Below, piece by piece: positions 4,528-10,683 of a stretch of 10,683 nucleotides of DNA (positions within the stretch are counted from its first letter, which is position 1; every line of letters starts with the position of its first letter). Below the pieces are notes generated by a model that was not told the origin of the DNA, did not search any database, and saw nothing but the letters and a program-made list of their open reading frames with translations. Origin of the DNA: Sphingobacterium sp. (GTDB lineage: Bacteria; Bacteroidota; Bacteroidia; Sphingobacteriales; Sphingobacteriaceae); the NCBI GenBank assembly GCA_030146225.1, contig JASLCA010000342.1:1-10683 (forward strand), given 5' to 3'. A program made the translations under genes and the position numbers.

Positions 4528-7128
4528 ATGAATTTTAACAACTATACGATTAAAGCACAGGAGGCTATACAAAAGGCTTCTGAAATAGCGGTTGGAAATC
4601 AACAACAAGCTATTGAACCCGCACATATACTTAAGGCATTACTGACGGTGGATGATCAGATTATCGGTCACCTACTAAAGAAGATGAATGCCAATGTCAA
4701 TTATATTGAAACTGAGAACGATCAAATTATACAAGGCTTACCCAAGGTAAGCGGCAGCAATGTGTACTTTAGCAATGCTGGGGCTGCCCTCCTACAGAAA
4801 GCGCAAAGCTACCTTAAGGAGTTTAATGATGAGTTTGTCTCTATTGAGCACTTACTGCTAGCCCTTATAGCAGGCAAGGATAAGGCCGCAAACCTGCTTA
4901 AGGATCAGGGTGTAAACGAGAAGGACCTCAAGCTTGCGATTAAGGAGTTAAGGGGCAATAATCGGGTGACCGATCAGAATGCGGAAGCCACGTATAATGC
5001 CTTGGGCAAATATGCCCGCAACTTAAATGAGTTTGCTGAATCTGGCAAGCTAGACCCTGTTATTGGTCGGGATGAAGAGATTCGTCGGGTTATTCAGATC
5101 TTATCTAGACGGACGAAGAACAACCCTATCCTCGTCGGGGAACCAGGCGTTGGGAAGACGGCTATTGCCGAGGGTATCGCCCATCGTATTATTAAGGGGG
5201 ATGCACCTGAAAACTTAAAGAGTAAGACTGTATTTTCTCTAGACATGGGGGCGCTTATTGCGGGTGCCAAATACAAGGGGGAATTTGAGGAACGTTTGAA
5301 AGCGGTGGTCAAAGAGGTCGCTGACAGTGACGGGGAGATTATCCTCTTTATCGATGAGATCCATACCTTGGTAGGTGCTGGAGGTGGCGAGGGCGCTATG
5401 GATGCTGCAAACATCCTTAAACCCGCCTTGGCTCGTGGGGAGCTACGTGCTATAGGGGCCACTACGCTTAATGAGTATCAAAAATACTTTGAGAAGGATA
5501 AGGCCTTGGAGCGACGCTTTCAAAAGGTAATGGTCAATGAGCCCGACACCCAAGATGCTATCTCTATCCTTCGGGGACTTAAAGAACGCTATGAAAGTCA
5601 CCATAAGGTGCTTATACTTGACGAAGCCATTATTGCTGCTGTAGAATTATCGCAGCGCTACATTACAGATCGCTTCCTTCCAGACAAAGCAATTGACTTG
5701 ATGGATGAGGCCGCTTCTAAGCTTCGCTTAGAGATGGATTCAGTGCCTGAGGCGGTAGATGAGCTGGATAGACGCATTATGCAATTGGAGATTGAGCGGG
5801 AGGCTATCCGTCGTGAGCAGGACGAGAAGAAGGTCAACGAGCTATCTGAAACGATTGCCAACCTTTCTAATGAACGCAACTCCCTTAAAGCTACTTGGCA
5901 GGCGGAAAAATCCCTTGTGGATCAAGTCAACCAAGAGTTACAAAATATTGAAAACTTTAAGCTGGAAGCTGATCAAGCTGAACGGGCTGGAGACTATGGC
6001 AAGGTTGCCGAACTGCGTTATGGCAAGATTAAGGAGTCTCAAGACAAGGTTGAAAAACTAAAGGTAGAGCTTACGGAGAAGCAGCAAAGCAACCGCATGC
6101 TGAAGGAAGAGGTTACGGCCGAAGATATTGCCGATGTGGTTTCAAAATGGACAGGCATCCCTGTCAACAAGATGGTGCAGTCCGAAAGGGAGAAGCTCCT
6201 ACACTTGGAGCAGGAGCTGCATAAGCGTGTGGCTGGTCAGCATGAGGCGATTGAAGCTATTTCGGATGCTATCCGCCGCTCACGTGCTGGCTTAAGCGAT
6301 GCGAAACGCCCTATTGGCTCTTTTATCTTCTTAGGTACTACTGGGGTTGGGAAGACGGAGCTTGCTAAGGCATTGGCGGAGTTCTTGTTTGACGATGAGC
6401 AGGCCATGGTACGAATTGATATGTCTGAATACCAGGAACGTCATGCCGTATCCCGCCTTATCGGAGCGCCTCCCGGCTATGTGGGCTATGAAGAAGGTGG
6501 TCAGTTAACCGAAGCTGTGCGCCGCAGACCTTATTCGGTGGTGCTACTGGATGAGATTGAGAAAGCACATCCCGATGTATTTAACATCTTGCTACAGGTG
6601 CTGGACGATGGCCACTTGACGGACAACAAGGGTCGTATGGTAAACTTTAAGAATAGTATTATCATTATGACCTCGAATACCGGCTCACATATTATTCAGG
6701 AGAACTTCTCTAAATTAACGGAGGGAAATCATGATGAGGTTGTTGCTAAAACCAAGGATGAGGTCTTTGAATTGCTACAAAAGTCTATACGTCCTGAGTT
6801 CCTAAACCGGATTGATGAGGTTATTATGTTTACTCCGCTGAGCAGAAATGAGATTGGGGATATTGTGAAGATGCAGTTTATTAAGCTGCAAGAACAGCTG
6901 GCGGAACAAAATATTCACATCGATGCGAGCCAAGAGGCCTTGGATTGGTTGGCCCAGCTGGGATATGACCCTGTATATGGGGCGCGCCCTTTAAAAAGGG
7001 TTATCCAGAAAAGGGTGCTTAATGAGCTATCCAAGGAGATTCTTTCTGGCAAGATTAGCAGCGATGCAAAAATCCAACTGGATGTCTTTGATGGTCAGTT
7101 TGTCTTTCTCAACAAGGATAAACTTTAA
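4528..7128 (+). CDS. clpB: ATP-dependent disaggregase ClpB (Hsp100)
   Basis: The 866-residue cytosolic AAA+ protein is close to the usual ClpB length (857 in E. coli). Domains in order: two Clp_N repeats (about 1-145); first AAA+ module with Walker A GEPGVGKT (204-211), Walker B ending in D276-E277 and pore-loop tyrosine Y249 in AKYKGEFEER; the coiled-coil middle domain (about 410-530), which separates ClpB from ClpA/ClpX types; second AAA+ module with Walker A GTTGVGKT (603-610), Walker B LLDEIEKAH (673-681) and pore tyrosine Y651 in GAPPGYVGYEEGG; and the C-terminal D2-small domain with GARPLKR. ClpB hexamers thread aggregated proteins through the central pore, working with DnaK/DnaJ. All catalytic motifs appear intact. 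It is preceded by a strong ribosome-binding site and repeat-rich spacer, and followed by a terminator. Confidence 0.98.
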   Translation: MNFNNYTIKAQEAIQKASEIAVGNQQQAIEPAHILKALLTVDDQIIGHLLKKMNANVNYIETENDQIIQGLPKVSGSNVYFSNAGAALLQKAQSYLKEFNDEFVSIEHLLLALIAGKDKAANLLKDQGVNEKDLKLAIKELRGNNRVTDQNAEATYNALGKYARNLNEFAESGKLDPVIGRDEEIRRVIQILSRRTKNNPILVGEPGVGKTAIAEGIAHRIIKGDAPENLKSKTVFSLDMGALIAGAKYKGEFEERLKAVVKEVADSDGEIILFIDEIHTLVGAGGGEGAMDAANILKPALARGELRAIGATTLNEYQKYFEKDKALERRFQKVMVNEPDTQDAISILRGLKERYESHHKVLILDEAIIAAVELSQRYITDRFLPDKAIDLMDEAASKLRLEMDSVPEAVDELDRRIMQLEIEREAIRREQDEKKVNELSETIANLSNERNSLKATWQAEKSLVDQVNQELQNIENFKLEADQAERAGDYGKVAELRYGKIKESQDKVEKLKVELTEKQQSNRMLKEEVTAEDIADVVSKWTGIPVNKMVQSEREKLLHLEQELHKRVAGQHEAIEAISDAIRRSRAGLSDAKRPIGSFIFLGTTGVGKTELAKALAEFLFDDEQAMVRIDMSEYQERHAVSRLIGAPPGYVGYEEGGQLTEAVRRRPYSVVLLDEIEKAHPDVFNILLQVLDDGHLTDNKGRMVNFKNSIIIMTSNTGSHIIQENFSKLTEGNHDEVVAKTKDEVFELLQKSIRPEFLNRIDEVIMFTPLSRNEIGDIVKMQFIKLQEQLAEQNIHIDASQEALDWLAQLGYDPVYGARPLKRVIQKRVLNELSKEILSGKISSDAKIQLDVFDGQFVFLNKDKL

Positions 7129-7133
7129 TAAAA

Positions 7134-7169
7134 CAAAAAAAGGATGCTGAGTCAGCATCCTTTTTTTTT
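7134..7169. terminator. Terminator after clpB, also facing the convergent lipoprotein gene
   Basis: GGATGCTGA and TCAGCATCC (centre G at 7151) form a perfect stem flanked by an A-run and nine T residues. The symmetry of A and T tracts makes it usable for the leftward lipoprotein transcript as well. Confidence 0.92.
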
Positions 7170-7182
7170 ATATAGCCAAGAT

Positions 7183-7689
7183 CTACAGTGGCTGGGCAAT
7201 AAAATCCTTTAAAAAGTTCTTTAGATTCCGAGGGCTCCCCTTTTGGGACATGCCATAGACTACATTTTCTAGCTTCCAACCTCCTTCATTCAAAAAGAAT
7301 AGGGTGTCCTCCCAAGATTGTTGAGGCCCTTCGGTATTTGTAAACTTTACTAAGACTACGGCATGATCTTCATTCACATCTATGGATAGAATTTCATGTG
7401 CTGTAGAACCTTCATACAAACTGCTAAAAATAGCTCCTTCAATTAAAAGTGGCTTATCTGTAGGATGATCACTCTTTGCAACATGTGCAGCGGAAGCCTC
7501 TTCCTTTGCCTTAGCGGCACGAAGTAGGGCTATAAGATCCTGACTCATAAGTCGTTCATCCTTCTTGCTGTAATGTTCTCGCTTTTCATAAAAATCAGCT
7601 ATAGACTTGGCTATCTCTTTCTTATCCGCTGATGTACAAGAGGATAGGAATAATAATGTGCTACTTAAAACTAGGAGTATTTGCTTCAT
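7183..7689 (-). CDS. Small lipoprotein, possibly DUF3828/NTF2-like
   Basis: The 168-residue protein begins with a lipoprotein signal peptide whose lipobox LSSC places the lipidated cysteine at residue 18, so the mature protein is membrane-anchored. The residues after it (TSADKKE) are polar and charged. The rest has an N-terminal helical half and a C-terminal half with alternating strands: LLIEGAIFSSLYEGS, VVLVKFTN, then SWEDTLFFLNEGGWKLENVVY. That arrangement resembles NTF2-like DUF3828 proteins, but this is recalled resemblance and uncertain. No catalytic motif is seen. A TATATTTG box precedes it, so it is probably transcribed alone. It converges on clpB with a shared terminator. Function unknown. 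Confidence 0.82.
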   Translation of the reverse strand: MKQILLVLSSTLLFLSSCTSADKKEIAKSIADFYEKREHYSKKDERLMSQDLIALLRAAKAKEEASAAHVAKSDHPTDKPLLIEGAIFSSLYEGSTAHEILSIDVNEDHAVVLVKFTNTEGPQQSWEDTLFFLNEGGWKLENVVYGMSQKGSPRNLKNFLKDFIAQPL

Positions 7690-7706
7690 ATGACAAACTA
7701 TTTTCT

Positions 7707-7714
7707 CAAATATA
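7707..7714 (-). promoter_or_regulatory. Bacteroidetes-type -7 box of the lipoprotein gene
   Basis: The minus strand reads TATATTTG, an exact TAnnTTTG match and identical to the box at 2567-2574. It ends 17 bases upstream of the ATG at 7689. A -33 TTTG at normal spacing is not evident. Confidence 0.45.
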
Positions 7715-7801
7715 ACATTCTGTTTATAAAAATAAAATTATGGCAAATTTCTTAACCTTATTCGAGCAAATATTTAACCAAGTATCAGTCCTTATACAGA
7801 T

Positions 7802-8863
7802 TTAACAACCCAATAGCGCATGCTGAGTGGCTGTAAAAATATTTCTAAAGACAATATTCAATTCATTTTCCCGCTGCGCCCCTAAAATCCCTGTATGTGG
7901 GAACAATCTACTGGTCTCTTCTCGGATAAAGCCCACGATCTCCTTGCTGACAAACATAAGCTGCTCCAACTCCTCAGCGGCTGGAGACAACTGTGCCCAA
8001 GTACTGTTAATAAGTTGATACAAGGCCATCTTCTTAGCTTCAAAGGCCTGCCCTACTTGATCTAGCTCCATAAAGAGTTCTTTTCCCTTTTCTGCCTGCC
8101 ATTTTTTATCGGCTGAACGCTGAAACAACAGCTTCTCATACAATTCCATAAACTTGCGGAACATGCCCATATAGTTAACGGCCAAAGTACAGGCTGCAAA
8201 GGACATAAAGGGGTAATAATAAAGTGCTGAATTATTTCTACGCTGCTCAGGTCGTAAGTCAAATGCCCGATTGGCTGCTACGGTCAAGCCTGCTATGGAA
8301 AAGCTATGGCTAGCTGTCACCTCCAAGCCAAAGGTATCCCAATCGTAATGGATTAGGACATCATCCCTATCTACAAAGAATGAGCTGTAGACAGGCTCTC
8401 CTGCTGCATCTAATACGGGTTCCCCATCCTCGTACAACCAAGCATTTAAGGTAAAGTGCGTGAGATGTGGGGCACCTGTAGCATACTTCCATGCGCCCGT
8501 AAGGGTATAGCCTGCTTCTGTTTTCTCGGCCTTGCCCGATGGTCTTCCACTTCCTCCCCAGCATACCTCCCGCATTGTAAAAATACGTTCGGCAAGAGCT
8601 GGCTCCAAAAAGCCTGCAAACATATTGGCCCCTGCGCAGAGGGTAACGGTCCAGGCTAAGCCCCCGTCCTCATAAGCTAGCTCTTCGAGCAATGCACAGC
8701 CTTCTGGCAAGGCATACTCCATTCCGCCATAAGCCTTTGGCACCCATAAGTTAAACCATTTCTCCTTATAGATCATCTCCAACAAACTATTCGTCAGTCT
8801 CTTTTCAGTAAGGGCATTTGGCATATTATCTTTGATATGCGCTTGTATAATGGGGTTAAACAT
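7802..8863 (-). CDS. Acyl-CoA-dehydrogenase-like flavoprotein in the thiamine-transport unit
   Basis: The 353-residue protein has the fold signature of the ACAD / group D flavin monooxygenase superfamily: WFNLWVPKAYGG (36-47), LEELAYEDGGLAW (59-71), then GYTLTGAWKYATGAPHLTHF (118-137), matching the flavin-adjacent GG..L.G.W.f.SG segment. The C-terminal ELNIVFRNIFTATQHALL (334-351) resembles the R..RD...a..H ending of HsaA/DszC/HpaB-type enzymes. The YEGT/IGR-type C-terminus and RxxFG motif of true acyl-CoA dehydrogenases are not evident, so thioester dehydrogenation is doubtful; an oxygenase or other flavin oxidation is as likely. Its ATG overlaps the transporter stop by eight bases (ATGTTTAA), implying translational coupling and TPP-riboswitch control. 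Monooxygenases of this type need a separate flavin reductase, not seen here. Substrate unknown. Confidence 0.8.
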   Translation of the reverse strand: MFNPIIQAHIKDNMPNALTEKRLTNSLLEMIYKEKWFNLWVPKAYGGMEYALPEGCALLEELAYEDGGLAWTVTLCAGANMFAGFLEPALAERIFTMREVCWGGSGRPSGKAEKTEAGYTLTGAWKYATGAPHLTHFTLNAWLYEDGEPVLDAAGEPVYSSFFVDRDDVLIHYDWDTFGLEVTASHSFSIAGLTVAANRAFDLRPEQRRNNSALYYYPFMSFAACTLAVNYMGMFRKFMELYEKLLFQRSADKKWQAEKGKELFMELDQVGQAFEAKKMALYQLINSTWAQLSPAAEELEQLMFVSKEIVGFIREETSRLFPHTGILGAQRENELNIVFRNIFTATQHALLGC

Positions 8864-9479
8864 AAGCTTGTTTTTTAGCAGTGTGCATCATCCGCTTCCA
8901 ATCAAAATAACCGAAAATCGCGATGATAAATAGAAAAATAGTTAAGAAGGCAAAGAGGAAAAGCCCTTTATAAAACAACAAGGGAATAGCAACGAGGTTG
9001 GAGATATTTAGTAAAATCCAGTTCTCTAGCTTTCGCTTTGCTAACAGCCACATGCCTGCCCAAGCCGTGCTCGATACAAAGGCATCCATAATCGGCACAT
9101 CTGAATCCGTAAAGAAGCGCAAGGCTAGGTATAGGCCTATATAACCAAACACAACAATCATCCCGGTAATACGCCAATCTTGCTTGCTGCTGACTGTGAT
9201 CTCTACAGGCTTTGCATCCTGCATACTGCGCCAATACCATAAGCCATAGATGCTCATAATAAGGTAATACATGCTGAGCAAAATCTCTGCATAGAGCTTG
9301 GCTTCAAACAAGACCGACATGGTCATTAAGATGGAAATAATACCGAAGTAGTAATTGGCTTGCTTATTCTTTTTGGAAAGTAAGACTTGGGTAATGCCGA
9401 ATAATACAGCTATTCGCTCCAACCAGGAGGTTTGCAACAGGCCTATTTGCACCTGTTCTAGGATTTCATTGATTTGCAT
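8856..9479 (-). CDS. pnuT: PnuC-family transporter, probable thiamine transporter PnuT
   Basis: The 207-residue inner-membrane protein is almost entirely hydrophobic segments (about seven helices). PnuC-family marks are YGLWYW (78-83), FTDSD (123-127), LENW (151-154) and N158...N161 followed by IPLLFYKG (165-172). PnuC-type proteins are facilitators that import an unphosphorylated vitamin precursor, which is trapped by phosphorylation in the cytosol. Sequence alone would allow nicotinamide riboside, but the TPP riboswitch directly upstream shows thiamine control, so thiamine (PnuT) is the best call. Bacteroidetes pnuT genes are often next to a TonB-dependent receptor and a thiamine kinase/pyrophosphokinase; neither is here. 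The start at 9479 fits the family N-terminus, and a hairpin lies four bases upstream of it. The downstream flavoprotein gene overlaps its stop. Confidence 0.88.
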   Translation of the reverse strand: MQINEILEQVQIGLLQTSWLERIAVLFGITQVLLSKKNKQANYYFGIISILMTMSVLFEAKLYAEILLSMYYLIMSIYGLWYWRSMQDAKPVEITVSSKQDWRITGMIVVFGYIGLYLALRFFTDSDVPIMDAFVSSTAWAGMWLLAKRKLENWILLNISNLVAIPLLFYKGLFLFAFLTIFLFIIAIFGYFDWKRMMHTAKKQAYV

Positions 9480-9483
9480 AGTA

Positions 9484-9511
9484 TAAGTGAGTATAAAACA
9501 ATACGCACTTA
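9484..9511 (-). promoter_or_regulatory. Hairpin next to pnuT start, candidate expression platform
   Basis: On the minus strand TAAGTG-c-GTAT pairs with ATAC-t-CACTTA around a six-base loop (ten pairs, one mismatch), ending four bases before the ATG. It has no T-run, so it would control access to the start region rather than terminate transcription. It lies about 30 bases after the TPP aptamer. Confidence 0.45.
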
Positions 9512-9540
9512 CGGAATACGGCTAAAAGAAAGATTTAAAA

Positions 9541-9652
9541 TCCCTACGCCAGCATTACCTGGATCAGGTCTCTCTCGATCTAAACGAGATTGGGTATATT
9601 CTCAGCCCTGAATCGCTCGATCCGAAGATCGAGCGAAAGCACCCCATAAGTA
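9541..9652 (-). promoter_or_regulatory. TPP (thiamine pyrophosphate) riboswitch
   Basis: The minus strand carries the conserved THI-element parts in order: GGGGTGC (9645-9639), a P3-type hairpin CGCTCGATC-TTCG-GATCGAGCG (9635-9614, nine perfect pairs with UUCG loop), GGCTGAGA (9607-9600), ATACCC (9597-9592), ACCTGATCCAGG (9569-9558), TAATGCTGGCGTAGGGA (9557-9541). The CTGAGA and CTGATC segments hold the pyrimidine- and pyrophosphate-binding residues in known TPP aptamers. It binds TPP and should lower expression of pnuT and the coupled flavoprotein gene when TPP is plentiful. The P4-P5 junction is longer than usual, with a small extra hairpin (9589-9573). The aptamer starts about 11 bases after the mqo stop codon. 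Confidence 0.96.
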
Positions 9653-9663
9653 TTTTTAATTAA

Positions 9664-10683
9664 TTATTTCAATTTTAAGGCTTCAGCCGAACGCTGACGC
9701 ACTGCTGCACATAGCGCAGGGTCGTCATTTAAGTTCTTGCCCCAAGATGGAATCATCTCTCGCAATTTCTTGCGGTAATCATCCGACTTGGCACGCTCAG
9801 GGAAACATCTCTTGAGCAGACTAATCATAATAGCTACCGAAGTGGATGCGCCAGGAGATGCCCCCAACAAGGCTGCTATCGAGCCATCAGCACTAGAGAC
9901 AACCTCGGTACCAAACTCCAAGATACCCCCATGCTTAGGGTCTTTCTTAATAACCTGTACACGCTGTCCTGCTACCTCTATGCCCCAATCTTCCATCTTT
10001 GCGGTTGGCAAAAACTGTTTCAGCGCATTGAGCTTGTCAGTAGGGCTTTTCATCACCTCTGTAATCAAGTATTTAGTCAGGTCCATATTGTCTAATCCCG
10101 CCGAAATCATCGGTCGTATATTTGATAGCTTAATGGAAGCTGGTAAATCAAAGTATGAACCTTTCTTAAGGAATTTCGTTGAAAATCCTGCATAAGGGCC
10201 AAATAACAAGGCTTGCTTGCCATCAATATAGCGGGTATCTAAGTGTGGAACTGACATCGGTGGCGCTCCCACGGATGCTTTCCCATAAACCTTAGCATGG
10301 TGCTGCTTGATCACGTCTTCATTCTTACAACGCAGCCACTGACCACCTACTGGAAATCCACCGTAACCTTTTGCTTCTGGGATACCTGACTTTTCAAGTA
10401 ATAATAAAGACCGTCCACCTGCTCCAATAAAGACAAAGCGGGCTTTAATCTCACGCTTCTCACCTGTCGCCAAGTCCTTCACTTCAACTTCCCAACGACC
10501 ATCATCCTCACGCTCAATATCTTTTACCTCATGACTCAAGGAAAGCTTTACATTATCCTTGGTCTGTAGGTGCGCGATAAGGTCCTTGGTCAATGCCCCA
10601 AAGTTTACATCGGTACCGATATCCATGCGGGTTGCAGCAACCTTCTCATCTGCTGCTCGACCTTCCATCATTAATGGAATCCA
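9664..10683 (-). CDS. mqo: Malate:quinone oxidoreductase, 5' end beyond window
   Basis: The frame is open to the window edge (first complete codons read W-I-P-L-M-M-E-G-R), giving the last 339 residues; the N-terminal FAD-binding Rossmann part of about 150 residues lies outside. Strong Mqo segments are PLMMEGR, KVAATR.DIGTDVNFG, FVFIGAGG, SGIPEAKGYGGFPVGGQ, KVYGKASVGAPPMSVPH, LFGPYAGFSTKFLKKGS, AGQRVQVIKKD, GTEVV and AALLGASPGAST. Mqo is a peripheral membrane FAD enzyme that oxidises malate to oxaloacetate and passes electrons to menaquinone or ubiquinone in the TCA cycle. ATG at 10671 is internal, not the real start. No terminator follows: the TPP riboswitch begins about 11 bases after the stop codon. 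Confidence 0.97.
   Translation of the reverse strand, partial: WIPLMMEGRAADEKVAATRMDIGTDVNFGALTKDLIAHLQTKDNVKLSLSHEVKDIEREDDGRWEVEVKDLATGEKREIKARFVFIGAGGRSLLLLEKSGIPEAKGYGGFPVGGQWLRCKNEDVIKQHHAKVYGKASVGAPPMSVPHLDTRYIDGKQALLFGPYAGFSTKFLKKGSYFDLPASIKLSNIRPMISAGLDNMDLTKYLITEVMKSPTDKLNALKQFLPTAKMEDWGIEVAGQRVQVIKKDPKHGGILEFGTEVVSSADGSIAALLGASPGASTSVAIMISLLKRCFPERAKSDDYRKKLREMIPSWGKNLNDDPALCAAVRQRSAEALKLK
9670..9677 (-). promoter_or_regulatory. Possible -7 box inside the end of mqo (weak)
   Basis: TAAAATTG on the minus strand matches seven of eight positions of TAnnTTTG and would start transcription just before the TPP aptamer. No -33 TTTG is seen at normal spacing, so readthrough from mqo is an equally good explanation. 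Confidence 0.2.

Noticed and set aside
5094..5462. Open frame of 122 codons antisense to clpB
   Set aside because: It covers the most conserved AAA+ region of ClpB, with low-complexity Ser/Ala/Pro composition typical of a reverse-strand shadow.
7802..8863. Straightforward fatty-acid acyl-CoA dehydrogenase
   Set aside because: The C-terminal and RxxFG motifs typical of true acyl-CoA dehydrogenases are not evident, and the gene context is thiamine uptake, not beta-oxidation.
8856..9479. PnuC-family protein as a nicotinamide riboside transporter
   Set aside because: The fold alone allows it, but a complete TPP aptamer directly upstream points to thiamine, and PnuT is a known thiamine branch of this family.
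9788..10195. Open frame of 135 codons on the plus strand
   Set aside because: It lies wholly opposite the strongly supported mqo coding sequence and has no recognisable domain or start signal.
1..10683. Hidden mobile element, CRISPR array or defence system
   Set aside because: No spaced repeat array, toxin-antitoxin pair, nuclease, integrase or change in base composition was found; the genes are housekeeping types in a typical Bacteroidetes layout.

Overview
The window looks like chromosomal DNA of a Bacteroidetes bacterium, most likely of the Sphingobacteriaceae (Sphingobacterium/Pedobacter type). The protein types, the moderate GC content, A/T-rich leaders mostly without Shine-Dalgarno sites, and several matches to the Bacteroidetes -7 promoter box (TAnnTTTG) all point that way. 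No insertion sequence, integrase, CRISPR array or phage gene is visible, and most of the window is ordinary housekeeping sequence.

Left part (1-3714): a partial secreted M14 zinc carboxypeptidase reads leftward off the window edge. A 382-base divergent spacer separates it from a rightward LOG-family nucleotide phosphoribohydrolase that ends in a terminator. Next come a conserved secreted protein of unknown function (GTG start) and an OsmC/Ohr-family protein 33 bases later, probably one transcription unit. That unit ends at a bidirectional terminator shared with a convergent tRNA-Thr(UGU).

Middle (3716-7169): leftward tRNA-Thr, then a rightward cysteine-free HxlR-type regulator and the disaggregase ClpB. 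The 119-base hxlR-clpB spacer holds direct repeats, two inverted repeats and a strong Shine-Dalgarno site. A hairpin terminator follows clpB and also faces the next, convergent gene.

Right part (7183-10683), all leftward: a small lipoprotein with its own promoter-like box; a thiamine-responsive unit made of a TPP riboswitch, a PnuC/PnuT-family transporter and an overlapping acyl-CoA-dehydrogenase-like flavoprotein; and the 3' two thirds of malate:quinone oxidoreductase (mqo). The aptamer begins about 11 bases after the mqo stop codon. The riboswitch identifies the PnuC-family protein as a probable thiamine transporter (PnuT).

The best candidate for something undescribed is the flavoprotein. 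It is translationally coupled to the thiamine transporter and lies under the same TPP riboswitch, yet no ACAD/flavin-monooxygenase-type enzyme belongs to the standard thiamine pathway as I know it. The riboswitch itself carries an extra hairpin in the P4-P5 junction, with a sequence that could also pair with the P3 arm.
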